DNA from: a virus
Length of the DNA stretch: 45,052 bases
IMG/VR virus record: IMGVR_UViG_3300047320_000101
Span: 1 to 45,052 of that record
Reading direction: 5' to 3' (one strand)
The notes beneath the pieces are model-generated. The model was not told where the DNA came from and ran no database searches. It saw nothing but the letters and a program-made list of their open reading frames with translations. Positions 25,722 to 32,418 of the stretch are shown here, in pieces (within the stretch, counting starts at the first letter, position 1; each line of letters begins with the position of its first letter). The position numbers and the translations under genes were made by a program.

Positions 25722-25916
25722 TTACTTGTTCAGCTTCGGTTGCAGAACGACCCGGGCAATCATCACCAGGAGGCCCAGCACGCCATAAGCAATCGGTGGC
25801 AGCACCGCCTGAAGCGATGGCATCAGTTGCTCAGCCACGCCAAGGGCAGCGATTGCACCACCCGCCTGAACGCTGGTCATGCTCAGCGCTTGGTTCCAGT
25901 TGTCGATCAGTTGCAT
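25722..25916 (-). CDS. holin-like membrane protein
   Basis: A 64-residue protein (MQLIDNWNQALSMTSVQAGG...) with two hydrophobic regions (residues ~16-35 and 38-58) and a basic C-terminus (RVVLQPKLNK). AAGGGG lies six bases before the ATG at 25916 and touches the alternative ATG at 25922, so 25916 is chosen. It resembles small Pseudomonas phage proteins annotated as holins or holin partners. It follows the lambda-S-like holin gene by 11 bp, so the pair may be holin and antiholin. Confidence 0.65.
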   Translation of the reverse strand: MQLIDNWNQALSMTSVQAGGAIAALGVAEQLMPSLQAVLPPIAYGVLGLLVMIARVVLQPKLNK

Positions 25917-25927
25917 GGTCATCCCCT

Positions 25928-26248
25928 TTAGATGGTGTCGGCTTTACGTTTGGCCCAGCTCGTACCCAGTTGCCGCACCTGCTCAACGCCCAGCACGCCG
26001 ACGAAGCCAGCGGTAGCGAATGACCAGGCGATGCTTAGGCCGAACTCCTTCACGGTCAGACCCACGACCATAACGATCAGGGCGCCGAGACTGGCCTCGA
26101 TGAGCTTTCGCCACGGGCTGGGCTCTTTGCCGTCGTACTGCACTCGCAGCCAGGTCAGGGCGAAGGTCAGCGTCATGGCGAGGCCGTTCTCTTTCAGGGC
26201 GAGCAGGACCAATGCCCAAAACGTCGGGTCTTTTTCGGGCATCTGCAT
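25928..26248 (-). CDS. lambda S-like holin with dual start
   Basis: A 106-residue class I holin from ATG 26248 or 104 residues from ATG 26242. The start reads Met-Gln-Met-Pro-Glu-Lys, closely matching lambda S (Met-Lys-Met-Pro-Glu-Lys). Three membrane helices follow (about 9-27, 39-57 and 65-85), with a basic tail (SWAKRKADTI). It would form the membrane holes that release the endolysin. In lambda the longer form is the inhibitor, because of the extra Lys. Here that residue is Gln, so the charge difference is lost. A CCCG-n4-CGGG hairpin at 26259-26270, upstream of the first ATG, resembles lambda's start-choice structure. The endolysin gene is ~22 kb away at the other end of the operon. Confidence 0.85.
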   Translation of the reverse strand: MQMPEKDPTFWALVLLALKENGLAMTLTFALTWLRVQYDGKEPSPWRKLIEASLGALIVMVVGLTVKEFGLSIAWSFATAGFVGVLGVEQVRQLGTSWAKRKADTI

Positions 26249-26258
26249 GTCTCGTTGT

Positions 26259-26270
26259 CCCGGTGTCGGG
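26259..26270 (-). promoter_or_regulatory. hairpin upstream of the holin dual start
   Basis: On the minus strand CCCG-ACAC-CGGG ends 11 bases before the first holin ATG, and so includes or crowds the ribosome binding region. It lies where lambda has the sdi stem-loop that sets the ratio of the two S starts. Short stem, so only tentative. Confidence 0.45.
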
Positions 26271-26375
26271 CAGTTGAACGGGTCCGGCAATCCACGCCTT
26301 CCTCATCCGCTCGGAGCAAAGACGGGGGCGTGGGTGCCAGATACGGAAAAGCCCCAGCGAATGCAGAGGCCTGAA

Positions 26376-26399
26376 TAAAAAGGCCGTCAGGTGGCGGCC
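26376..26399 (-). terminator. intrinsic terminator upstream of the holin gene
   Basis: On the minus strand GGCCG-n8-CGGCC is followed by TTTTTATT. It is the last of three terminators between the candidate late regulator (26948-27511) and the late operon. Confidence 0.75.
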
Positions 26400-26470
26400 A
26401 AAGGAGCAGCGAGGGGAAATCTGTACATCCGGGAAAGCATCCACTCGGGTAGCTGCTTTCCTCGGTGGTA

Positions 26471-26503
26471 CAAAAAAGCCCGCGGCATGTGCGCGGGCTT
26501 TTT
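26471..26503. terminator. bidirectional intrinsic terminator
   Basis: AGCCCGCG (26477-26484) pairs with CGCGGGCT (26492-26499), with A and T runs on either side. It ends the transcript of the secreted protein gene 26523-26813 on the minus strand. The rest of the gap 26291-26470 holds no gene I can support. Confidence 0.9.
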
Positions 26504-26522
26504 CCATTGCGACCAGGCGTAT

Positions 26523-26813
26523 TCAGCAGGGAGTCAGGGCGACACCGTCAGAGGCAGGCTTGGCCGAGGTCATCACGAAGTGGTTGCTGGATGCGCGCAG
26601 GTTACTTTTCAGGCCCTGCTCATCGGACTGACTGCCCGTTCGCCACATGGCCAGGGTCAGGTCCAGTCGCTGCATGGCGACACCTTGCGGCTCGGACATG
26701 GCAGTCAGGCACCGCTCGACCATGCGGATCGGCTCAGCGATCGCGCCAATCGAGAAACAGGACAGGCAGGCGGCGAACGCCAGCCCCAGGTACATCGTGA
26801 GTCGCTTCATCAT
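26523..26813 (-). CDS. small secreted protein of unknown function
   Basis: A 96-residue product from ATG at 26813 (second ATG at 26810), with GAGG eight bases upstream. A signal peptide (MKRLTMYLGLAFAACLSCFSIGAIA) is cleaved probably after AIA, leaving ~70 residues with two cysteines (C near 47 and the terminal Cys). The open frame extends further upstream to 26912 but runs through a terminator there. The gene stands alone between two terminators, upstream of the holin, so it may be another cargo gene or a lysis-timing factor. I do not recognise it. It is not a convincing Rz1. Confidence 0.7.
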   Translation of the reverse strand: MMKRLTMYLGLAFAACLSCFSIGAIAEPIRMVERCLTAMSEPQGVAMQRLDLTLAMWRTGSQSDEQGLKSNLRASSNHFVMTSAKPASDGVALTPC

Positions 26814-26850
26814 TCGGTATTCCTCGTGGGCTGGCTTTTCTTCGAGCAAT

Positions 26851-26878
26851 AAAAAACCCCGCAACGGTGGCGGGGTTT
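26851..26878 (-). terminator. intrinsic terminator after the early-right operon
   Basis: AAACCCCGC and GCGGGGTTT pair across a 7-base loop (26854-26878), with TTTTTT on the minus strand after the stem. It closes the early-right operon 70 bp after the stop of the 26948-27511 gene. Confidence 0.9.
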
Positions 26879-26947
26879 CTGGTGTCTCTCTCATAACGCG
26901 CAAGATCGACATGATGGGGTTAATTTACGGCCAGTCGGCCATCACGG

Positions 26948-27511
26948 TCAAGCGGCATCGAGAAAGATTTGTTCCTGATCGAAGATCTCGGTCGCGTGTA
27001 TCACCGCGGCCTCTTCCAGCTGCTCAAGACGCTTGTGGATGCCCCCCCGCCAGTTACGACGGGTGCGCTCTGGCGAACCCTCAAGGTCCCAGGTGTTCAT
27101 GTCGTAAAACTCAGCAGGCAACACGATCATGTCGGTGGAGCGCTTGTCGGTCTGGACCCCCTTGAGCTTGGGTATCGCCCAGGCAGTGAGCGCCTTATAG
27201 ATGAACAGTTGTGGGGCCGGGGAAACCATACGAGCCACCAGGCGGCCAATGGCGGCAACCTTGTTGGCCTTGTGTGTCGAGTACTTGGCGACCAGCACAT
27301 CCCACTGGGCTGGCTCAAGCTGACGGTGCAGGAGCGCGTAGAGGCAGCAGTCATAGTCGAACTTGTCGCGCACTGACAATGAACTGCCGGTACCGCCTTG
27401 GCGAAGGTCGGCATCGATCAGCTTCTGCCAGCTTTGCTTGGTGCTGTTGTCGATGTTGTCGGCGGCCAGTACCCGGACCAGTGTGCCCATTACGTCTTTG
27501 TAGATGCCCAT
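26948..27511 (-). CDS. last gene of the early-right operon; candidate late-gene regulator
   Basis: A 187-residue basic, helical protein with no membrane segment (MGIYKDVMGTLVRVLAADNI...). Motif-like parts are RDKFDYDCCLYALLHRQLEPAQWDVLVAKY and the Trp/Arg-rich WDLEGSPERTRRNWRGGIHK near residues 140-160. I recognise it only as a recurring Pseudomonas phage protein. Position is the main clue: it is the final early-right gene and is followed by three successive terminators before the late operon. Lambda puts its Q antiterminator there. No Q-family signature is visible by eye, so Q function is an inference from place. Confidence 0.6.
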   Translation of the reverse strand: MGIYKDVMGTLVRVLAADNIDNSTKQSWQKLIDADLRQGGTGSSLSVRDKFDYDCCLYALLHRQLEPAQWDVLVAKYSTHKANKVAAIGRLVARMVSPAPQLFIYKALTAWAIPKLKGVQTDKRSTDMIVLPAEFYDMNTWDLEGSPERTRRNWRGGIHKRLEQLEEAAVIHATEIFDQEQIFLDAA

Positions 27512-27520
27512 GGCGTTCCC

Positions 27521-27847
27521 TCAATCCCCGGTGAAGTTCGATCCGCCGGCACCGCGACGGTTGTTCTGTTCGTATTGTTCGTGGGCGCCGCCGATCACCT
27601 GGCGCGCTTTGGATATCTCGCCCAGGGCGTCCCGCAGCCGCGCATTAAGCACCTGCACAACATCGATAAGCGGCAAGGTCTTCAGGGTGTGCCCGCACAC
27701 CCAGCCCGAGGCGTGACAGTTCTCGCAGGTCATTTGATGGAAGACTCCGGTGTAAATGCCGGTGCCGCGGCAAACGTTGCACTCAACGATAAATTTCAGT
27801 TCGCGGCGGAATGCAGGCCCGTGCGACTTCTTTATTTGTTCTTTCAC
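27521..27847 (-). CDS. DnaJ-type zinc-finger protein
   Basis: A 108-residue protein with two CxxC knuckles of the DnaJ cysteine-rich kind: C23-N-V-C26-R-G-T-G and C41-E-N-C44-H-A-S-G, plus C51. The zinc site is followed by a helical C-terminus (QVLNARLRDALGEISKARQVI). Small phage proteins with this knuckle sit in the nin-like region of Pseudomonas phages. Role unknown, probably nucleic acid or protein binding. It overlaps the Ea22-like gene by 4 bp. Confidence 0.75.
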   Translation of the reverse strand: MKEQIKKSHGPAFRRELKFIVECNVCRGTGIYTGVFHQMTCENCHASGWVCGHTLKTLPLIDVVQVLNARLRDALGEISKARQVIGGAHEQYEQNNRRGAGGSNFTGD

Positions 27848-28299
27848 GACTGCTCTCCATTGCCCATGGCGGTGTCGATGGAGCTGTCCACATCTTCTTT
27901 TCGAAAGCGGACACTGGAAAACCAGATAGGAACACTCAGATAGAAACTATGTACGGATTCGCTCTTGTCCCTAAGCCATTGATACCGCGCCGCATCCTTG
28001 CGCAGCGCATGGATTTCGGCGATCAAGGCCAGGAGTGCTGAAGGGTTGGCAGCGGCGATGAAGGCAGCGAAAACCTCACTACTCACTTCTGGCGCTACCG
28101 GAACGACCACGCTCATCTCACAGGAACCCTGGCGCCCTTCGACGTAGTTTCCTTGTTCGTTCACGAGTGCCCCCACTCCGTATTCGCCCGTATCGCCGTG
28201 AGGCTCATAAGCCCATGGAGCGCCTGGGCTTTCAACGCTTGCCGCTTCAGCCAGCCGTTTCAGTTCGGCCAGGTCGGCATTATCTGTCTGAATACCCAT
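27844..28299 (-). CDS. Ead/Ea22-like protein
   Basis: A 151-residue protein with the Ead/Ea22 layout. It starts MGIQTDNADLAELKRLAEAAS, has a variable middle, then FAAFIAAANPSALLALIAEIHALRKDAARYQWLRDK. The last segment is the strongly recurring part. Lambda Ea22 is a non-essential early protein of uncertain function. Here it lies in the nin-like segment, 2 bp from the tyrosine recombinase gene. Confidence 0.85.
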   Translation of the reverse strand: MGIQTDNADLAELKRLAEAASVESPGAPWAYEPHGDTGEYGVGALVNEQGNYVEGRQGSCEMSVVVPVAPEVSSEVFAAFIAAANPSALLALIAEIHALRKDAARYQWLRDKSESVHSFYLSVPIWFSSVRFRKEDVDSSIDTAMGNGEQS

Positions 28300-28301
28300 T
28301 T

Positions 28302-29582
28302 TTAAACCTCGCCTATGGTTGATTCTTGAATGGCCTCGCAGGCCTTATGTTCTGCGGCTTCCAGCGCATTACCGGAATCTCCGAATCTAAAGCCGGTCAA
28401 TCCGTGAATCAGGGCAAAACCCTTCTGGTCTAGATGCGCGTGCCACTGTTGCAAGGCATCACGCTTGCGCCCCATCACGTCCGACTGGATGTACACCTTC
28501 ACGTTGTGACCCATCGCGTGGTTGATCAGCAACTCACCGATCAGGTGGTCAATGCCGAGGTCTGCCCAACCGGTACGGGCCACCTTGCGCAGGTCGTGAC
28601 TGGTCCACTCGCCCTGCCCCAGCCGCGTGAATACAGCGCACGCCTGGCCTTCACTCAGTGCCTTGCCATTGCGGGATGGGAACAGGAACTGACCGTCGTA
28701 GCCACGGGCGTATTGGCCTTCGCGGTACTGGACCAGCAGCGCGCAGACTTGCTCGGTCAGTGGTAGGTGATGCTCGACACCGGTCTTGGTGTGTTCGGCC
28801 GGAATGAACCACTCACGCTCGGCCAGGCTGATGTGCGACCAGCGCGCCTGCCGGGTTTCGCCGATGCGCGTGCCGTGGCAGAGCATCATCAGGGCGAGCA
28901 TGGCATCCAGCGGCGCGGACACAATGACGGCGGCCAGTTGCTCAAGCAGGCCCGACAGCTGCACCCCACGCAGCCGCGAAGGCTTGATCCCGACCTTGGC
29001 TTTCGAGAAGTCGTTGAACTTGATGGTCGCCATCGGGTTGGCCGAAATCAGACCCAACTTGAACGCTTGGCGAAAGGCCAGGGCCAGCAGTTGGAACACC
29101 GAGCGCACGTAGTCGATGGAAATGCTTTCCTGCAACGGCCACATCAGCTGGCTGTCGAGTGTCGCCTTGTCGATGGCAGTCAGCGGCAGGTCACCGAGAC
29201 GCGGCATCAGGTGGCACTTGATGGCAGATGCTCCGGTCTTCTTGCGCTTGCTCGACAGGTTGCGGTCGCGGGCCATGCGTTCGGCGTACCAGGTCAGCAG
29301 TTCACCGGCGGTGATCCACTTCGACAGGTTGGCACCGGTGCCGGCCTCCAGGCGCAGGCGAATCGCCGGGAGCGCCGAGACAACCTGCTTGGCATTGAGG
29401 TCGGGGAAGCTGCCGATGAGGTTCCACTTACCCTTTACCACCAGATACCAGGATGCCCGGGCGCGGGCCTGGGTGAAACGCAGGTACAGACCGCGATTTT
29501 CGATGTCGCGCAGATCCCGCACATCACCGGTTGCCTGCCGCTTGATCTCGGCGTCGCTGATCTTGACCGCGGCACTGCTCAT
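28302..29582 (-). CDS. second tyrosine recombinase, in the recombination/nin region
   Basis: A 426-residue tyrosine recombinase with an integrase-type N-terminal arm domain (LYLRFTQARARASWYLVVKGKW), a SAM-like core-binding domain (~92-190) and a catalytic domain. The full set of residues is present: R239 (HGTRIGE), K266 (HTKTGVEHHLPL), H329 and R332 (SHDLRKVARTGWADLG), H355 (NHAMG) and Y364 (KVYIQSD). It is not next to an att site and is co-transcribed with replication and VRR-NUC genes (4-bp overlap with the latter). Its job may therefore be phage DNA recombination or dimer resolution rather than integration. It might also be a captured integrase. Confidence 0.9.
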   Translation of the reverse strand: MSSAAVKISDAEIKRQATGDVRDLRDIENRGLYLRFTQARARASWYLVVKGKWNLIGSFPDLNAKQVVSALPAIRLRLEAGTGANLSKWITAGELLTWYAERMARDRNLSSKRKKTGASAIKCHLMPRLGDLPLTAIDKATLDSQLMWPLQESISIDYVRSVFQLLALAFRQAFKLGLISANPMATIKFNDFSKAKVGIKPSRLRGVQLSGLLEQLAAVIVSAPLDAMLALMMLCHGTRIGETRQARWSHISLAEREWFIPAEHTKTGVEHHLPLTEQVCALLVQYREGQYARGYDGQFLFPSRNGKALSEGQACAVFTRLGQGEWTSHDLRKVARTGWADLGIDHLIGELLINHAMGHNVKVYIQSDVMGRKRDALQQWHAHLDQKGFALIHGLTGFRFGDSGNALEAAEHKACEAIQESTIGEV

Positions 29583-30022
29583 GCCGCCACCACGGTAGGT
29601 GCGAGGCGAAGGTAGGCGCGGATCTGCTCCATCGCGTCAAAGTGGCCACGGCACACCACAGCGAGATAGCCCTGATCATTCAGGCGCCGAATACAGGCCG
29701 CCTGGCTAGCCGACACGGCCGCAGGATCGATGGTGGCCTTGAATTCGATATACAGGCCGAAGTAACCCCCGCGAGCCATTGGCAGAACCAGATCAGGAAT
29801 ACCCGCCTTCACGCCTTGCTGCTTCAACTTCAAGGCCACCAACTTGTGACGGTGACCGCCATTCGGAACGTGGTAGATCAGCTCGAATACTTGCGGATAA
29901 CGCAGCTCGATCTCGGACAGCAACGCGGCTGGCTCCTGGCCTTCACGGTCGACTGACTTGGCGCGCACCGGCTTCTGCTTGAACTGCTTCATGGCGACCG
30001 GCGTCAGCAGAATGTCGTTCAT
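29579..30022 (-). CDS. VRR-NUC domain nuclease (probable junction resolvase)
   Basis: A 147-residue PD-(D/E)XK nuclease of the VRR-NUC family. The core is near residues 50-100: HVPNGGHRHK, then GVKAGIPDLVLPMARGGYFGLYIEFKA. The D of GIPD and the E-x-K of IEFK are the metal-binding catalytic residues. Stand-alone phage VRR-NUC proteins cut Holliday junctions or flaps. This one could serve like lambda NinG/Rap. It overlaps both neighbours by 4 bp. Confidence 0.92.
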   Translation of the reverse strand: MNDILLTPVAMKQFKQKPVRAKSVDREGQEPAALLSEIELRYPQVFELIYHVPNGGHRHKLVALKLKQQGVKAGIPDLVLPMARGGYFGLYIEFKATIDPAAVSASQAACIRRLNDQGYLAVVCRGHFDAMEQIRAYLRLAPTVVAA

Positions 30023-30222
30023 GCCTTCTCTCCTGTGGTGATGTCGATTACTTCGAAAGTGCTAGGCCACATCAGGCTGCCGAACTTCTCGGCGGCCGAG
30101 TGATGTTCGAACAGCGCTACAGCGCGATCTGGTTTGTCGGTGAGATCCCACTTGTAGGCGCAGCAATGCACTGCGTACCGGTACGCGGCCGGGTCAGTTG
30201 GTGCGAGATACGGGTTAGGCAC
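30019..30222 (-). CDS. small phage protein with GTG start
   Basis: A 67-residue product. The start is placed at the GTG at 30222, because GGGAGG lies six bases upstream. The frame also opens further upstream at 30255, but that would overlap the P-like gene by 41 bp without a ribosome binding site. Sequence: PNPYLAPTDPAAYRYAVHCC then AYKWDLTDKPDRAVALFEH..., with a Cys pair and aromatic residues. Function unknown. Confidence 0.65.
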   Translation of the reverse strand: MPNPYLAPTDPAAYRYAVHCCAYKWDLTDKPDRAVALFEHHSAAEKFGSLMWPSTFEVIDITTGEKA

Positions 30223-30898
30223 GGGCACCTCCCAGCGTGGCGCGCAGTTGAGCAAGTGCGCCCTTGCCGATTTCCGGCGTCACCTTCGCCTCGACCCGCG
30301 CCGGTAGTGCCTTGGGCATCGATTGAAGCGGAAGGCCGGCCAGCAAGCGGCGGATGGTGATGGTGTAATTGCGATCGAACAGTTTCAGGCTGAGCGCCGT
30401 GTCCAGCTTGTTCAGGCTTTCGAAGCCGCACTCCTTGGCCGTGTGCCACACCGCGTCATGCGACCACTTGCCCTGCCCTGCCATACCCGGATGCGCGTTA
30501 CGGCAAGCCTCCCGGTGTGCAGCGGAAAGCGGGGGCAATCCCAGCATTTCGGGGGTTGGCTTGCACCACTCAATGAACTGGCCAGGGCTTGGGATGAAGT
30601 CGCCGGGCTGTTTGCGAACCTGAGTCATGCCGAAATCGATCTGACCCTGAGTGCAGACACCTTCCTCGAGAAAGGCCTGAAACCATTGGCGTTTCGACGC
30701 CTGGTAGGTTTCTTTGTCTGGCCACGCTTGGCGCCATGCCGAGCGGATCGAGCGCAGCTCCTTGAACAGTTCGTTGATGGCCATGACCAATGTGCTGTTG
30801 GTTTCAGTGGCTACTGGTGAAGCGTCTTCAGCGGCGATGAACTCACCGGACTGGGCTTTGGTCCACAGGCCCTGGGCAATCACAGAGACGGCTTTCAT
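30215..30898 (-). CDS. replication protein P (helicase loader-like)
   Basis: A 227-residue protein from ATG 30898, which overlaps the upstream stop as ATGA. The central part (INELFKELRSIRSAWRQAWPDKETYQASKRQWFQAFLEEGV, then DFGMTQVRKQPGDFIPSPGQFIEWC) is characteristic of the lambda P family of replication proteins. These bring the host DnaB helicase to the origin-bound initiator. The C-terminal third is Pro/Ala-rich. It follows the O/DnaT-like gene, as P follows O in lambda. Confidence 0.88.
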   Translation of the reverse strand: MKAVSVIAQGLWTKAQSGEFIAAEDASPVATETNSTLVMAINELFKELRSIRSAWRQAWPDKETYQASKRQWFQAFLEEGVCTQGQIDFGMTQVRKQPGDFIPSPGQFIEWCKPTPEMLGLPPLSAAHREACRNAHPGMAGQGKWSHDAVWHTAKECGFESLNKLDTALSLKLFDRNYTITIRRLLAGLPLQSMPKALPARVEAKVTPEIGKGALAQLRATLGGARA

Positions 30899-31644
30899 GA
30901 CTTCACCCCGTTCTGCCATTCAGTGTCTTCATCGTCAAAGTCAGAAGCAGGGGCCAGCCTCGGCTTGAGCGGGGTCACATTCGAAGCGGCGGCCCGAGCT
31001 TTGTCATTGGCGACCCACTTGACCAGCATGCCCACCCATTCAGCCTGGGTGTTGACCTGATGTTGAGGTTCGTAGTGACCAGTGAATGCGATGCGAACTT
31101 GCTCAGTGAACAGGTCAAGCGACAACCCGCGGTGCAAGGCGTAGGTTTTCAGCAGTGTGTGGTCCGGCACCCAGTCGAGAGTCATTTCGCTAGGCATGCG
31201 AGGATCGACGGCCTCCCGCGCAGAGAGAGGTTCTTTATTCTTCTCTAAATCTTCTTTAGGTAACGCACCGCTAACGTTCGCAGCGTTACCTTTGCCGTTA
31301 CCGGCCTTATGGTTTGCCACGCGCTTTGCTGTGAGAAGCCTGTTTTTAGCGGTTTTCCCGTTGTGACGCTCGAAATGCGGAAGGCTGATCACACCCTCAG
31401 CCTCGATCATCCAGGCGACTGATTTCATGTGTTCGCAAAAACCTACAACGCCGACAAGTCGATCCAGTAACTTTTTGCTAACGCTCGGAGCGTTACCATT
31501 TTCGGTTTGCTGATCGAACCATCCCCACACGCGCATCAACTTGCCAACAACTGCGTCGGGATCGATATCGGCCAGGTCTGCGATCTGGCAGACCTCGGGC
31601 TTGTCCAAGGTGGTGAGTTCGAACTTGATCCAATCTCCGGCCAT
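30895..31644 (-). CDS. DnaT/O-like replication initiation protein
   Basis: A 249-residue protein. Residues 1-105 form a winged-helix-like replisome organiser (DWIKFELTTLDKPEVCQIADLADIDPDAVVGKLMRVWGWFDQQT...). A low-complexity linker lies at ~108-140. A DnaT-like C-terminal domain (DWVPDHTLLKTYALHRGLSLDLFTEQV... then EWVGMLVKWV) lies at ~155-215. It should bind the origin and hand DnaB loading to the P-like protein. The linker is encoded by repeated GGTAACG sequences followed by an AT-rich stretch, which looks like the origin (as in lambda O). It overlaps rha by one base and the P-like gene by 4 bp. Confidence 0.85.
   Translation of the reverse strand: MAGDWIKFELTTLDKPEVCQIADLADIDPDAVVGKLMRVWGWFDQQTENGNAPSVSKKLLDRLVGVVGFCEHMKSVAWMIEAEGVISLPHFERHNGKTAKNRLLTAKRVANHKAGNGKGNAANVSGALPKEDLEKNKEPLSAREAVDPRMPSEMTLDWVPDHTLLKTYALHRGLSLDLFTEQVRIAFTGHYEPQHQVNTQAEWVGMLVKWVANDKARAAASNVTPLKPRLAPASDFDDEDTEWQNGVKS
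31231..31498. other. probable replication origin inside the O-like gene
   Basis: Two 21-bp near-palindromic copies, 31270-31290 (GCTAACGTTCGCAGCGTTACC is one base over 20 if extended; core AACGTT-CGC-AGCGTT) and 31478-31498 (core AACGCT-CGG-AGCGTT), differ at three positions. Further GGTAACG-type half repeats lie at 31259-31265 and 31296-31302. Directly beside them is a ~28-bp stretch (31231-31258) that is almost 80% A+T. Iterons followed by an AT-rich unwinding stretch inside the initiator gene is the lambda ori plan. Confidence 0.6.
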
Positions 31645-32348
31645 TACGCGGCCTCCTGCAGAAGTTCAGCAAGGCGGGTAAGGCCTTTCGGGGTGACCAT
31701 TGGGTCGAATGCAGCTCGCTCGATACCGGTTTCCGGATCAGGCTTCAGGGCTGTTACTTTGTGGGTCATGTGACCGGAAGAGATGCGCGGCTGATAGGCA
31801 ACCCAGCGCTTGCAGCCATGGCGGCGGAAGATCCACCGATGCTGCTCCAGCCATGCAAACAAACGCGCCGGAGCCATACCAAGCTGCTTGGCTGCGTCTG
31901 TGATGCAAATGGCACCGCCCGCCGCGGCCAGGCGCTTGATCGCAGCGACCTTCGGGGCTTGATCTGAGATAAGACGCTGAAGCTCACCATTCTTGTCTGC
32001 CAGGTCGGCGGCAAGACGCAGGGCTTCGGGAAGGGATTGCGGGATCGTGACGACATGTCGTGACACGTTTTCCAGTTCGCTCAAACGTGTCACGACACGA
32101 TGACGAAGCGGGATGCTGTAACCGGTGAGCAGAGTTTCAGTCAGGACTCGATCGAGGTGGAATTCGGCTGTGTAGCCTCGCCCATCCTTTACCTCTTTGA
32201 GATGGCGCAGATCTGCGCCATCGTCTGCCAGCGCCTTGCGCATCACTCGGATGTCACGAATGACGTCTTTGTGCTGCTTGCCGGTGAGGTCAGCAATCTC
32301 CCGGCTCGACATGGTGACCGTATTGCTTGGAGCGACGATCGTGTTCAT
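31644..32348 (-). CDS. Rha-type regulator with KilAC domain
   Basis: A 234-residue protein from ATG 32348 (TGGGG upstream). Residues ~8-100 are a Rha/pRha domain (TMSSREIADLTGKQHKDVIRDIRVMRKAL, then GYTAEFHLDRVLTETLLTGYSIPLRHRVVTRL). Residues ~125-234 are a phage antirepressor KilAC domain (KVAAIKRLAAAGGAICITDAAKQLGMAPARLFAWLEQHRWIFR). Both are DNA-binding regulators common in phage early operons. The start codon overlaps the -10 of the opposing OOP-like promoter, so the two may interfere. Confidence 0.9.
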   Translation of the reverse strand: MNTIVAPSNTVTMSSREIADLTGKQHKDVIRDIRVMRKALADDGADLRHLKEVKDGRGYTAEFHLDRVLTETLLTGYSIPLRHRVVTRLSELENVSRHVVTIPQSLPEALRLAADLADKNGELQRLISDQAPKVAAIKRLAAAGGAICITDAAKQLGMAPARLFAWLEQHRWIFRRHGCKRWVAYQPRISSGHMTHKVTALKPDPETGIERAAFDPMVTPKGLTRLAELLQEAA

Positions 32349-32351
32349 AAT
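32323..32351 (+). promoter_or_regulatory. sigma70 promoter for an OOP-like RNA
   Basis: TTGCTT (32323-32328), 17-bp spacer, CATAAT (32346-32351) on the plus strand, opposite to the cII-rha operon. A strong terminator lies ~33 bp downstream, so the transcript would be about 50 bases. Confidence 0.6.
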
Positions 32352-32357
32352 GGCCCC

Positions 32358-32407
32358 ACTGTGTTTTACAAGTTGTTGAAGAAGCCGGGTTGCAGCCCGG
32401 CTTTTTT
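32358..32407 (+). ncRNA. predicted OOP-like small antisense RNA (~50 nt)
   Basis: Predicted to start near 32358 from the promoter 32323-32351 and end at the terminator 32384-32407 (GCCGGG-TTGCAG-CCCGGC plus six T). It is antisense to the cII-rha intercistronic RNA, including the rha leader. Lambda has the 77-nt OOP RNA at the same place and orientation, between cII and O, where it promotes cleavage of cII mRNA. Here the RNA stops ~12 bp short of the cII-like stop codon, so read-through or the junction itself would be its target. Confidence 0.55.
32384..32407 (+). terminator. intrinsic terminator (+) between cII-like gene and rha
   Basis: GCCGGG (32384-32389), six-base loop, CCCGGC (32396-32401) and TTTTTT on the plus strand. 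The minus-strand side lacks a T run (it reads TTCTTCAAC), so it acts against plus-strand RNA while leaving the early-right operon open. Confidence 0.8.
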
Positions 32408-32418
32408 GTGCCTGCGAT

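Noticed and set aside
28767-29615. Plus-strand open frame opposite the second tyrosine recombinase
   Set aside because: Shadow of a well-supported gene; its translation is His/Arg/Gln-rich low complexity.
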